From: Aquisalimonas sp.
Lineage (GTDB): Bacteria; Pseudomonadota; Gammaproteobacteria; Nitrococcales; Aquisalimonadaceae
Length of the DNA: 5,984 nt
Assembly: GCA_007127625.1 (NCBI GenBank)
Contig: SKYZ01000276.1
Span: forward strand, 1 to 5,984
Direction: 5' to 3'
Under the pieces are notes generated by a model. It ran no database searches, was not told the DNA's origin, and was given only the letters and a program-made list of their open reading frames with translations. Position 1 is the first letter of the stretch. The number at the start of each line of letters is the position of its first letter. The translations under genes and the position numbers were made by a program. Shown piece by piece: positions 1 through 5,816 of this stretch.

Positions 1-836
1 CGGTCGCTGAGTTCCACCTCCAGGATCTTCGCCTCCAGCACCACCTGCCGGCCGAGGTTGGTCTGCACCCCGCCAAGGAACTCCTCCACCTGGCGCAGTG
101 TGCCGGGCATGGCCCGAACCACGATGGTGCCCGCCTGCGGGCTCATCACCACACGGCTATCGTCCTCGTCACCGACAATGGTCTCCAGGGCCGCCCGCAG
201 CTCGCCCCAGACGTCGGACGAGACATCTGTCTCGATGCGGCTGCCCGACAGGGCCCGCCCACCGTTGTCGCCGTTGGAGTCCGTGAGCGCCCCGGAGCTC
301 ACGCGGGTGTCCGATTGACCACGGCGGTCCACGTTCAGGTACTCCACCTGGAAAATCCGCGTCTGCGCCTGCTGTGGCAGCACCAGGAAACCGGCGTCCG
401 TCTCCCGGTATTCGTAGCCGTAGACCTCCCGCACCGCCTGCATGACCTGCGGGACGGTCACGTCCTTGAGGCTCAGGGAGATGGTCCCGTCCACCTCCGG
501 ATGCACCACCATGTTGTGGGGGGTGTCCTCAACCAGCCCCATGAAGAAGTCCCGCGCCGGGAGCTGGCTCACGGACAGGTCGAAGCGCTCCTCGGTCTCG
601 CCCGTTTCCAGGAGGGGTTCCGGGTCCGGTTCCAGTGCTGCACCCACGGCATCGGGAAACTCATCGGCCGCTTCCTCCGACTCCGCTTCGTCGGGGGTGG
701 AAGCCAGCGCCTCGTCAATGGTCTCATCCATCTCGCGCCCGCGGTCACGGTCCGCCTCGGGACTTGCCGCACATCCGGCGAGCAGCAGTAAAAGGATAAC
801 GACCACCGCGGTGGCAAATGGACGTGTCGCTGTCAT
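1..836 (-). CDS. mshL: MSHA pilus secretin MshL, N-terminal part (cut by window edge)
   Basis: Outer-membrane secretin of the MSHA type IV pilus, which forms the channel for the pilus fibre. The ATG at 836 opens a frame that stays open to base 1 (278 residues seen); the C-terminal secretin barrel lies outside the window. Residues 1-22 are a lipoprotein signal peptide: a hydrophobic run (10-20) then the lipobox LLAGC with Cys22 as the lipidation site. Residues 27-84 form a low-complexity, strongly acidic linker. Residues about 85-155 look like an STN-type secretin N-terminal domain (FDLSVSQLPARDFF, then LSLKDVTVPQVMQAV). A Ser/Gly/Asn-rich stretch (174-198, DTRVSSG) is typical of the MshL/PilQ secretin_N_2 region. 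The sequence VVLEAKILEVELSD at the edge is the usual entry to the secretin core. The gene starts 2 nt after the mshK stop, with only a weak, distant AGGA upstream, so translation is probably coupled to mshK. The family call is confident; the exact linker length is unusual but unverified. Confidence 0.9.
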   Translation of the reverse strand, partial: MTATRPFATAVVVILLLLLAGCAASPEADRDRGREMDETIDEALASTPDEAESEEAADEFPDAVGAALEPDPEPLLETGETEERFDLSVSQLPARDFFMGLVEDTPHNMVVHPEVDGTISLSLKDVTVPQVMQAVREVYGYEYRETDAGFLVLPQQAQTRIFQVEYLNVDRRGQSDTRVSSGALTDSNGDNGGRALSGSRIETDVSSDVWGELRAALETIVGDEDDSRVVMSPQAGTIVVRAMPGTLRQVEEFLGGVQTNLGRQVVLEAKILEVELSD

Positions 837-838
837 GC

Positions 839-1195
839 TCACTGGTTTTGATTCCTTTTGATGTCAGCACCCTGCACCGGCACATGCACCAGCGCGCCGG
901 CCCGGCGGAAGATCACGGCATGCCGCTCGATGCGCTCCACGCGACCGAAATCCAGTTCGTCCCCTTCGCGGATGTAGGCATCACCGACAAAGGCGATGCG
1001 GCGATCGCCGGAGCGCAGTATCGCGCGAACGGACGGTGGCTCGAGGGCAGCGGGTTCGTTCACGGCCTCCGGGGCCTGCGCTTCGCGGGGCGGGGCGGTG
1101 GGGTCGTGCCCGGCAAAGACCACCGCGGCGAGCAGAAGCAGCACACCGCCGGCCAGGGCCGAGCAACCACGACAGGATCTGCGCTCAAAGGCCAA
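839..1195 (-). CDS. mshK: MSHA biogenesis protein MshK (PilP-like pilotin/linker)
   Basis: 118-aa MshK-like protein, the counterpart of PilP, expected to sit in the periplasm between the inner-membrane MshI2/MshJ pair and the MshL secretin. Residues 1-28 are a signal peptide: Arg-rich start, hydrophobic core 15-27, probable cleavage after VFA. The mature protein begins with the DPTAPP motif characteristic of MshK/PilP. A Pro/Ala/Glu-rich linker (34-54) leads to a small beta domain (55-100) with SVRAILRSGDRRIAFVGDAYIREGDEL, matching the 'ail.sg..r.A.i.g..y..GD' pattern of the family. The start is TTG: no ATG exists in frame, while a strong GGAGGAG lies 7 nt upstream at 1203-1209 (minus strand). 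It overlaps the mshJ end by 11 nt and is followed 2 nt later by mshL. Assignment rests on the small size, the DPT motif and gene order, since the family is poorly conserved. Confidence 0.82.
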   Translation of the reverse strand: MAFERRSCRGCSALAGGVLLLLAAVVFAGHDPTAPPREAQAPEAVNEPAALEPPSVRAILRSGDRRIAFVGDAYIREGDELDFGRVERIERHAVIFRRAGALVHVPVQGADIKRNQNQ

Positions 1196-1823
1196 GCGTA
1201 GGCTCCTCCAGACTCAGGGTGTGAACGTCCAGGCGTACCCGTGCCCTGGGGTGCGACACCACCTGGTAGTCCACTCGCTCCCAGATCAGTTCGCGGGAAT
1301 CCGCATCCAGACGCTCCAGGTAATCACGGGTGGCCGAATAACTCCCCTCGAACACCACGGTGACACCGTGGCGATAGACCCTCAGGTCATCTTCATCGAA
1401 TACCGCCTCGGCCGGACGGGTCTGCAGATACTCGAGTTCCAGCCCCTCCTGTTCGGCAAGCATGCGGCGCAACACGGCAACCATGCGGGAGGGGGACACC
1501 AGGCGCTGCATCTGCTCGTCCAGCTCCGCTTCAAGCTCAGCCAGGGTCTCCCGTGCTTCATCCAGGCGCTCACGCCAGGGTGCATCCGGATCATCGTCCT
1601 GCCGGGCAATCAGGTCCGTACGCTGTTCGGCGATTTCGGCCAGCGCATTCTCGTGCTCGGCGATGCGGGCCTGCGCACGCTCGCCCCGCTGTTCCAGAGG
1701 AACCAGCACGGCGTAGTTCCAGACCAGTACCACGATCACCAACAGCGCCAGCAGCAGCAACACCTGCTCACGGCGCTGTCGCTGACGGTACCAGGTGCTG
1801 AGCTGGCGCAGGGTCTCAGTCAT
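1185..1823 (-). CDS. mshJ: MSHA biogenesis protein MshJ (PilO-like)
   Basis: 212-aa bitopic inner-membrane protein, the PilO equivalent of the pilus alignment complex, expected to pair with MshI2. A basic cytoplasmic N-terminus (WYRQRQRRE) precedes one transmembrane helix (about 21-41). A long Glu/Arg/Ala-rich coiled coil follows (about 44-106). Then comes the LVSP segment (108-111) typical of MshJ, and a periplasmic ferredoxin-like domain (about 113-207) containing VYRHGVTVVFEGSYSATRDYLERL, the most recognisable family motif. I chose ATG at 1823 rather than the in-frame ATG at 1841. It has a G-rich AGGGGG about 6-7 nt upstream, overlaps the mshI2 stop by only 8 nt (ATGACTGA), and gives the usual short N-terminus; the longer form would add MARGAG. 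The 3' end overlaps the mshK start by 11 nt. Confidence 0.9.
   Translation of the reverse strand: MTETLRQLSTWYRQRQRREQVLLLLALLVIVVLVWNYAVLVPLEQRGERAQARIAEHENALAEIAEQRTDLIARQDDDPDAPWRERLDEARETLAELEAELDEQMQRLVSPSRMVAVLRRMLAEQEGLELEYLQTRPAEAVFDEDDLRVYRHGVTVVFEGSYSATRDYLERLDADSRELIWERVDYQVVSHPRARVRLDVHTLSLEEPTLGL
1203..1209 (-). promoter_or_regulatory. Shine-Dalgarno of mshK (decides TTG start)
   Basis: GGAGGAG on the minus strand, within the last codons of mshJ (the two Glu codons), 7 nt before the TTG at 1195. It is the strongest ribosome binding site in the msh cluster. It decides the mshK start, because no ATG is available in that frame. Confidence 0.75.
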
Positions 1824-2418
1824 GCCCGCCCCCCTGGCCACGCAGCACGAAGCGCAGCGGGCGATCGTTCGCCTCCGGCCGTGTCAGCTCCAGACCGGCG
1901 AACGATCGGCCGATAAACTCGGGCTCACGCCCCAGGTGATCGACGAACTCCGGTACCGCCGCGGCCCGCGTGGCCCCCCCTTCAAGGCGCAGGCCTCCGG
2001 CGGCATCGGCACGAATACGCTCCAGCCACACATCGTCGGCAGCTTCCCGGCCCAGGCCCTGGAACACGGGCGTAAAGCCAGTACGCCAGGGGGCATCGTC
2101 GGTGGCCACCACACGATCCCCGAGCCGTCGGCGGGCCGCAATTTCATCCTCCAGTGACTCCACCTGGCGCCGCAGCGCCGGGTCAGGATCCTCGGGTGGT
2201 GCCTCTGCGCGCAGCGTCTCCACCGCCTCGCGTTCCTGCGCAACCTGTTCGGCCAGGCGCCCGGCACGACGCTCGCTATCGGTAACCTGCTGCCAGTACC
2301 ACCCGGTGAACAGCGCCAGGGCCAGGACAAGCCCGCCCATCCAGAGCGGCAGTGCCGCCGGACTCAGCCAGTCCCGGTGGCGCCTGACGGGCTGATACAG
2401 ATTGACTTCCTGCCTCAT
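1816..2418 (-). CDS. mshI2: MSHA biogenesis protein MshI2 (PilN-like)
   Basis: 200-aa PilN-type inner-membrane protein. It opens with RQEVNLYQP, the conserved short cytoplasmic VNLYxP motif by which PilN proteins bind the actin-like PilM/MshI partner. A single transmembrane segment spans about residues 22-42, followed by a coiled coil (46-100) rich in Glu, Arg and Ala. A periplasmic domain (about 128-193) carries VWLERIRADAAGGLRLEGGATRAAAVPEFVDHL, the ferredoxin-like PilN fold pattern. The ATG overlaps the stop of mshI as ATGA, and the stop overlaps the mshJ start by 8 nt, so translation is expected to be coupled across mshI-mshI2-mshJ. The G-rich stretch just before the ATG acts as its ribosome binding site. 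Naming differs between genomes (mshI2, mshI1 or simply pilN domain protein); the family is clear. Confidence 0.88.
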   Translation of the reverse strand: MRQEVNLYQPVRRHRDWLSPAALPLWMGGLVLALALFTGWYWQQVTDSERRAGRLAEQVAQEREAVETLRAEAPPEDPDPALRRQVESLEDEIAARRRLGDRVVATDDAPWRTGFTPVFQGLGREAADDVWLERIRADAAGGLRLEGGATRAAAVPEFVDHLGREPEFIGRSFAGLELTRPEANDRPLRFVLRGQGGGHD

Positions 2419-3353
2419 GCCCGCCCCCTGGCACGAAGACGCAGGGCGGCGCCGATTGCCAGCGCCGCGCGCTGCTGCTGCCCACTTGAGAGGCTGTCGG
2501 GAGTCTCCAGCCAGTGCTCCAGCTCCAGCATCTCCACGGACGCACCCAGATGAGCATTCAGACCGCCCACCACCGCCGACTCGTCGAATTCCGTCAATGG
2601 CAACAGCAGCACCCGCGACGGTGGTGCGCCATAGAGCTGGCTGTCGTAGTAATCCAGGGAGCGCTGCACTTCCAGGGCCAGGCGCTCACTCACCTGGGAC
2701 GTATCGGCACGCAGGTGAATGCCCCCGATTTCCAGGGACCGTGCCAGATACAGGGAGTCTTCGCGGCTGACCACCAGCAACCCCTCGTCGCTGTCGACGG
2801 CCAGCACCGCGATGCCGCCGCCCTGTTCCGGGCACAGGGCCGCGAGATTCCGCACCGCCATCTCGCGGATTTCCAGCGCGGCAAGGTGCAAGCCCGCCTG
2901 GTCAACCAGATCGGCGTACTCGTCCATGAGCCGGCGCCGGGCAACGATGCCATAGAGCATGCTCGCCACATCCCGCGTGGGGGGCGGCGGCACGAGGATG
3001 ATATCCGTCACCGCCTGCTCCAGCGGCACATCCACCACATCCTTGAGACGCCAACGGACCGCCGTCTGCAGTTCTTCCCCGGGGACCGCCGGCGCCTCCA
3101 GTTGCTGCACCTGGTAGCTGCCGCGCGGCACCACGGCAACGCAGGGGCAACGCTGCAAGCCGTGATCGTGGACCGCCGCGCGCAGGGCAGCGGCCCAGCC
3201 ATCCACGCCGGCATCGGCCGGTCGGTGTTCGGCCACTTCCAGGCTCCCGGAGGCGTTCAGCACCGCGACACCGACCCCTTGGTCGCCAAGGGCGACCCCC
3301 ACCAGTCGATCCCGCCGCGAACGGCACCTTGGAAGCAGGGACGAGAGATCCAG
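2415..3353 (-). CDS. mshI: MSHA biogenesis protein MshI (PilM-like, actin fold), probable CTG start
   Basis: Cytoplasmic actin-like ATPase-fold protein, counterpart of PilM, which docks on the MshI2 N-terminus. Seen: a phosphate-1-like strand LVGVALGDQGVGVAVL (residues 17-32), EELQTAVRWRLKDVVDVPLEQAVTDIILVP (93-122), LEIREMAVRNLAAL (160-173), a phosphate-2-like IAVLAVDSDEGLLVVSR (181-197), and the MshI hallmark EVQRSLDYYDSQL (228-240). The start is uncertain. The frame is open to a TTG at 3452, but that extension is not MshI-like and contains a plausible promoter. No ATG occurs in frame at the N-terminus. A CTG at 3353 has AAGAGG exactly 6 nt upstream and gives a 312-aa protein beginning MDLSSLLPRCRSRRDRLVGV, close to the usual family length. 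GTG at 3302 would cut into the first strand region. It is the first gene of the msh operon and its end overlaps mshI2 by 4 nt. Confidence 0.87.
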   Translation of the reverse strand: MDLSSLLPRCRSRRDRLVGVALGDQGVGVAVLNASGSLEVAEHRPADAGVDGWAAALRAAVHDHGLQRCPCVAVVPRGSYQVQQLEAPAVPGEELQTAVRWRLKDVVDVPLEQAVTDIILVPPPPTRDVASMLYGIVARRRLMDEYADLVDQAGLHLAALEIREMAVRNLAALCPEQGGGIAVLAVDSDEGLLVVSREDSLYLARSLEIGGIHLRADTSQVSERLALEVQRSLDYYDSQLYGAPPSRVLLLPLTEFDESAVVGGLNAHLGASVEMLELEHWLETPDSLSSGQQQRAALAIGAALRLRARGRA

Positions 3354-3359
3354 AGCGTA

Positions 3360-3365
3360 CCTCTT
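3360..3365 (-). promoter_or_regulatory. Shine-Dalgarno for the CTG start of mshI
   Basis: AAGAGG on the minus strand, 6 nt before the CTG at 3353. The two out-of-frame ATGs upstream (3388 and 3376) and the in-frame TTG at 3452 lack a comparable site. This is the main sequence argument for the rare CTG initiation codon. Confidence 0.5.
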
Positions 3366-3400
3366 ATCGGTTTCATTATGGGGCGCATATTGGCGTCGCG

Positions 3401-3429
3401 ACTGTAGCCCACGAGTCACACCCGGACAA
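3401..3429 (-). promoter_or_regulatory. Candidate sigma70 promoter of the msh operon
   Basis: On the minus strand, TTGTCC (3429-3424) and TACAGT (3406-3401) are separated by 17 nt, each matching 4 of 6 consensus positions. Transcription would start near 3394 and give a leader of about 40 nt before the proposed CTG start of mshI. The position upstream of the first operon gene, in the divergent region, supports it; two 4/6 boxes alone are weak evidence. If real, it rules out translation from the TTG at 3452. Confidence 0.42.
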
Positions 3430-3503
3430 GGAACGGGTAGGCACAATGGCAAATCTGGTCTACCGTTGCCGGCTCGGGGCAGCCCTCAAGAGGGGAACGG
3501 CAG

Positions 3504-3983
3504 ATGGACGAATCGCGGGCGGCACAGCACATGCTGGAGCGGGTGCTGCAGGAGACCTCGCCTCGCCACTACCTGATCATCGGGGACGCGCACCCTCTGG
3601 ACCCGGAGCCCACCGTCGCCGACACCTCGCGGACAACCATCACCCGGCTGGGGCCGGAGCAGACCTTGGACGCCCTGCCTCGGCACGGCCGCCAGGATCT
3701 GGTGCTGGTGGGGGCCCTGGAGGCGTTTCCGCGGGCTGATGGCGAGATTCTCCTGTCCCGCCTTCGGGATCTCTACGCCCGCCGGGTTCTGGCACGATTG
3801 CGCCCCTCCCCCGAGTGGGAGCACCGGGACATGACCGCCTTCGGCTTCACCCGGCTGGCCCGACTGGGTGCCAATCACGGCCTTCTCTACGGCTTCGACA
3901 TGGCCACCTACAAGACCACCCCGGACTGGCTCAACCCGCGCTTCTGGGCCAATCCCGAGCTCTGGGGCAAATATCGATGGTAG
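3504..3983 (+). CDS. DUF6231-like protein of unknown function
   Basis: 159-aa soluble protein with no signal peptide or membrane segment. The C-terminal block GFDMATYKTTPDWLNPRFWANPELWGKYRW (130-159) matches what I remember of the DUF6231 family (pattern 'YD..tYk..pdWLN...WAnPe.w.k.RW'), a gammaproteobacterial family of unknown function. The ATG has AGGGG 8 nt upstream (3491-3495). The N-terminal part has strand YLIIGD (23-28), strand DLVLVGALEAFP (65-76) and helix ADGEILLSRLRDLYARRVLARL (78-99). This resembles the second half of a class I methyltransferase Rossmann fold, but there is no glycine-rich SAM loop and too little sequence between the two strands, so activity is doubtful. It is transcribed divergently from msh and in the same direction as the sulfite reductase gene 183 nt downstream, which has its own AT-rich leader. 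A sulfur-metabolism role is only a guess from position. Confidence 0.8.
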   Translation: MDESRAAQHMLERVLQETSPRHYLIIGDAHPLDPEPTVADTSRTTITRLGPEQTLDALPRHGRQDLVLVGALEAFPRADGEILLSRLRDLYARRVLARLRPSPEWEHRDMTAFGFTRLARLGANHGLLYGFDMATYKTTPDWLNPRFWANPELWGKYRW

Positions 3984-4013
3984 CGGGCGGGAGATTTCCC
4001 TGGATGCCCCAAC

Positions 4014-4072
4014 TGAAATAACGCGTTGCGCTTAATTTATAGCGAAATATTCCTTTTATGTATAACCGCGCC
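4014..4072 (+). promoter_or_regulatory. AT-rich candidate promoter/operator of the sulfite reductase operon
   Basis: The 183-nt gap between 3984 and 4166 contains the only marked AT-rich patch in the window (about 4031-4066). TATAAC at 4061-4066 matches the -10 consensus at 5 of 6 positions, but no good -35 box lies 16-18 nt upstream. A poor -35 is common at activator-dependent promoters, and cys genes in gammaproteobacteria are usually activated by the LysR-type regulator CysB, so an activator site over 4031-4060 is plausible but not demonstrated. The predicted leader is about 94 nt. The rest of the gap shows nothing else clear. Confidence 0.35.
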
Positions 4073-4166
4073 TTGCTACGGTCGCTGCCAAGGTCAGGGC
4101 GGGCACGTCCAGCCGGAATCGACGCCCGCTTCCCTGGACCCGTCAGAGCAAACGCATGAGGGCTCG

Positions 4167-5816
4167 ATGTACAGGTACGACACCTTCGATCAGACACTGG
4201 TCAACCAGCGCGTGGAGCAGTTCCGCGATCAGACCCGCCGCTATCTTGCCGGTGAGCTGACGGATGACGAGTTCCGGCCATTGCGCCTCATGAACGGGCT
4301 TTACATCCAGCGGCACGCGCCCATGCTGCGCGTGTCCATCCCCTACGGTCTGCTCAGCAGCCGGCAGCTGCGGATGCTGGCGCACATTGCGCGCACCTAC
4401 GACCGCGGCTACGGGCACTTCACCACACGCCAGAATATCCAGTACAACTGGCCGGCGCTGGAGTCCGTCCCGGACATTCTGGCGGATCTGGCAAGTGTGG
4501 AGATGCACGCCATCCAGACCAGTGGCAACTGCATCCGCAACGTGACGTCGGACCACCTGGCCGGGGTGGCCGGCGATGAACTCATGGATCCCCGCCCATA
4601 CTGCGAGCTCATTCGGCAGTGGGCCACCCTGCACCCGGAATTCTCGTATCTGCCGCGCAAGTTCAAGATTGCGGTGAGCGCGTCGGACTCCGACCGTGCG
4701 GCGATTCGTGTCCACGACATCGGCCTGCAGATCGTGACCAACGAAGCCGGGGAAACCGGCTTCCAGGTGTACGTGGGCGGCGGTCTCGGCCGCACGCCCT
4801 TCGTCGGTGAGTGCATCCGCGGGTTCCTCCCCGAGGAGCACCTGCTCTCCTACCTGGACGCCATCCTGCGGGTCTACAACCTCAACGGGCGCCGAGACAA
4901 CATGCACAAGGCGCGCATCAAGATCCTGGTGCGGTCCATGGGGGCGGAAACCTTTGCCCGCCACGTGGAACGGGAGTGGCGGCACCTGCAGGGTGATCCG
5001 AAGCTGACCCTGGCACCGGACGATGTCGAGTACATGCGCGATTTCTTCCAGCCGCCGGACTACGACAGCGGCGCCGGCGAGGGAGACCTGCCGCGCCGGC
5101 TCGACGAAGACAGCGGTTTCGCCCGCTGGTACCGCCACAATACGGTGTCGCACCGTCAGCACGGCTATCGGGCGGTGTTCCTGTCACTGAAGGCGCCCGC
5201 CGTCGCGCCTGGGGACATGACCGATCAGCAGATGGATGCGGTGGCGGAGCTTTCCGAGCGCTACGGTTTCGGTGAAGTCCGCGTCACCCATACTCAGAAC
5301 CTGGTGCTCGCCGACGTGCGCAAGGATTCGCTGTACGAGCTCTGGCAGGAGCTGCAGGCGCTGAATCTGGCGACACCCAACATCGGCACCATGACCGACA
5401 TGATCTGCTGCCCCGGGCTGGACTTCTGCAGTCTGGCCAACGCGGGCTCCATCGATGTGGCCGAAGACATCAATCGCCGCTTCGACGACCTGGACTATCT
5501 CTACGACCTGGGCGACATCCGCCTGAACATGTCCGGTTGCATGAATGCCTGCGGGCACCACCATGTCGGGCACATCGGCATCCTGGGCGTCGACAAGAAG
5601 GGTCGGGAGTACTACCAGATCACCGTCGGCGGCTCGTCCTCCAACGACGCCGGGATGGGTGAGCGCATCGGCCCGGCAGTGGCCAAGGACCAGGTGGCCG
5701 ACACGCTGGAGAGCATACTCAGGACCTTCGCCGAACACCGGGAGGGTGACGAGCCCCTGCTCGACACCTACCGCCGCATCGGCGTGAAACCGTTCAAGGA
5801 GGCGGCTTATGCGTAG
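4167..5816 (+). CDS. cysI: Assimilatory sulfite reductase hemoprotein (siroheme, 4Fe-4S)
   Basis: 549-aa enzyme of the nitrite/sulfite reductase family, reducing sulfite to sulfide with six electrons for cysteine synthesis in the cytoplasm. It has the duplicated architecture: ferredoxin-like half domain (about 45-115), first siroheme domain (about 118-280), second half domain (about 350-400), second siroheme domain (about 405-540). Cluster ligands are Cys415, Cys421 (CPGLDFC), Cys458 and Cys462 (CMNAC), the C-x5-C ... C-x3-C pattern, followed by GHHHVGHIGILGVDKKG as in this subfamily. The basic substrate residues appear conserved: Arg88 (TTRQN), Arg124 (NCIRN), Lys165 and Lys167 (RKFKI). The ATG at 4167 has GAGGG 4 nt upstream and gives the family N-terminus MYRYDTFDQTLVNQRVEQFRD; an in-frame TTG at 4026 would add 47 unrelated residues. 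No flavoprotein subunit (CysJ) lies next to it, so ferredoxin or another donor is likely. Nitrite reduction is less likely given the DUF934 neighbour. It overlaps the next gene by 8 nt. Confidence 0.93.
   Translation: MYRYDTFDQTLVNQRVEQFRDQTRRYLAGELTDDEFRPLRLMNGLYIQRHAPMLRVSIPYGLLSSRQLRMLAHIARTYDRGYGHFTTRQNIQYNWPALESVPDILADLASVEMHAIQTSGNCIRNVTSDHLAGVAGDELMDPRPYCELIRQWATLHPEFSYLPRKFKIAVSASDSDRAAIRVHDIGLQIVTNEAGETGFQVYVGGGLGRTPFVGECIRGFLPEEHLLSYLDAILRVYNLNGRRDNMHKARIKILVRSMGAETFARHVEREWRHLQGDPKLTLAPDDVEYMRDFFQPPDYDSGAGEGDLPRRLDEDSGFARWYRHNTVSHRQHGYRAVFLSLKAPAVAPGDMTDQQMDAVAELSERYGFGEVRVTHTQNLVLADVRKDSLYELWQELQALNLATPNIGTMTDMICCPGLDFCSLANAGSIDVAEDINRRFDDLDYLYDLGDIRLNMSGCMNACGHHHVGHIGILGVDKKGREYYQITVGGSSSNDAGMGERIGPAVAKDQVADTLESILRTFAEHREGDEPLLDTYRRIGVKPFKEAAYA
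5796..5802 (+). promoter_or_regulatory. Strong Shine-Dalgarno of the DUF934 gene
   Basis: AAGGAGG inside the last codons of the sulfite reductase gene, 6 nt before the ATG at 5809. It is a near-perfect ribosome binding site and fixes the start of the overlapping DUF934 gene. Confidence 0.8.

Noticed and set aside
996..1916. Open frame of 306 codons on the plus strand
   Set aside because: Lies antisense across mshK, mshJ and part of mshI2. Its translation is Arg/His/Gln-rich without family motifs, and it is a shadow of high-GC coding on the other strand.
3394..3401. 8-nt palindrome GTCGCGAC in the divergent region
   Set aside because: Too short to call an operator in a GC-rich genome; no second copy or spacing supports it.
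2514..3407. Open frame of 297 codons on the plus strand
   Set aside because: Antisense to mshI, which has clear PilM/MshI motifs. The composition (many His, Gln, Arg) is typical of a shadow frame.
3407..3503. Search for a plus-strand promoter for the DUF6231 gene
   Set aside because: No -35/-10 pair with reasonable match and spacing was found; only isolated partial boxes such as CACAAT near 3442.
3985..4009. Possible hairpin (GGGC-GGGA ... TCCC-GCCC) just after the DUF6231 gene, as a terminator
   Set aside because: The stem is interrupted by a 5-nt bulge and no T-tract follows, so an intrinsic terminator is not supported.
4026..4166. 47-residue N-terminal extension of the sulfite reductase from TTG 4026
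   Set aside because: The extension includes the AT-rich promoter-like patch, has no family similarity, and ATG 4167 has a suitable ribosome binding site and the family N-terminus.
4143..5162. Open frame of 339 codons on the minus strand
   Set aside because: Antisense to the sulfite reductase gene, whose motifs are unmistakable. It has no recognisable domain of its own.
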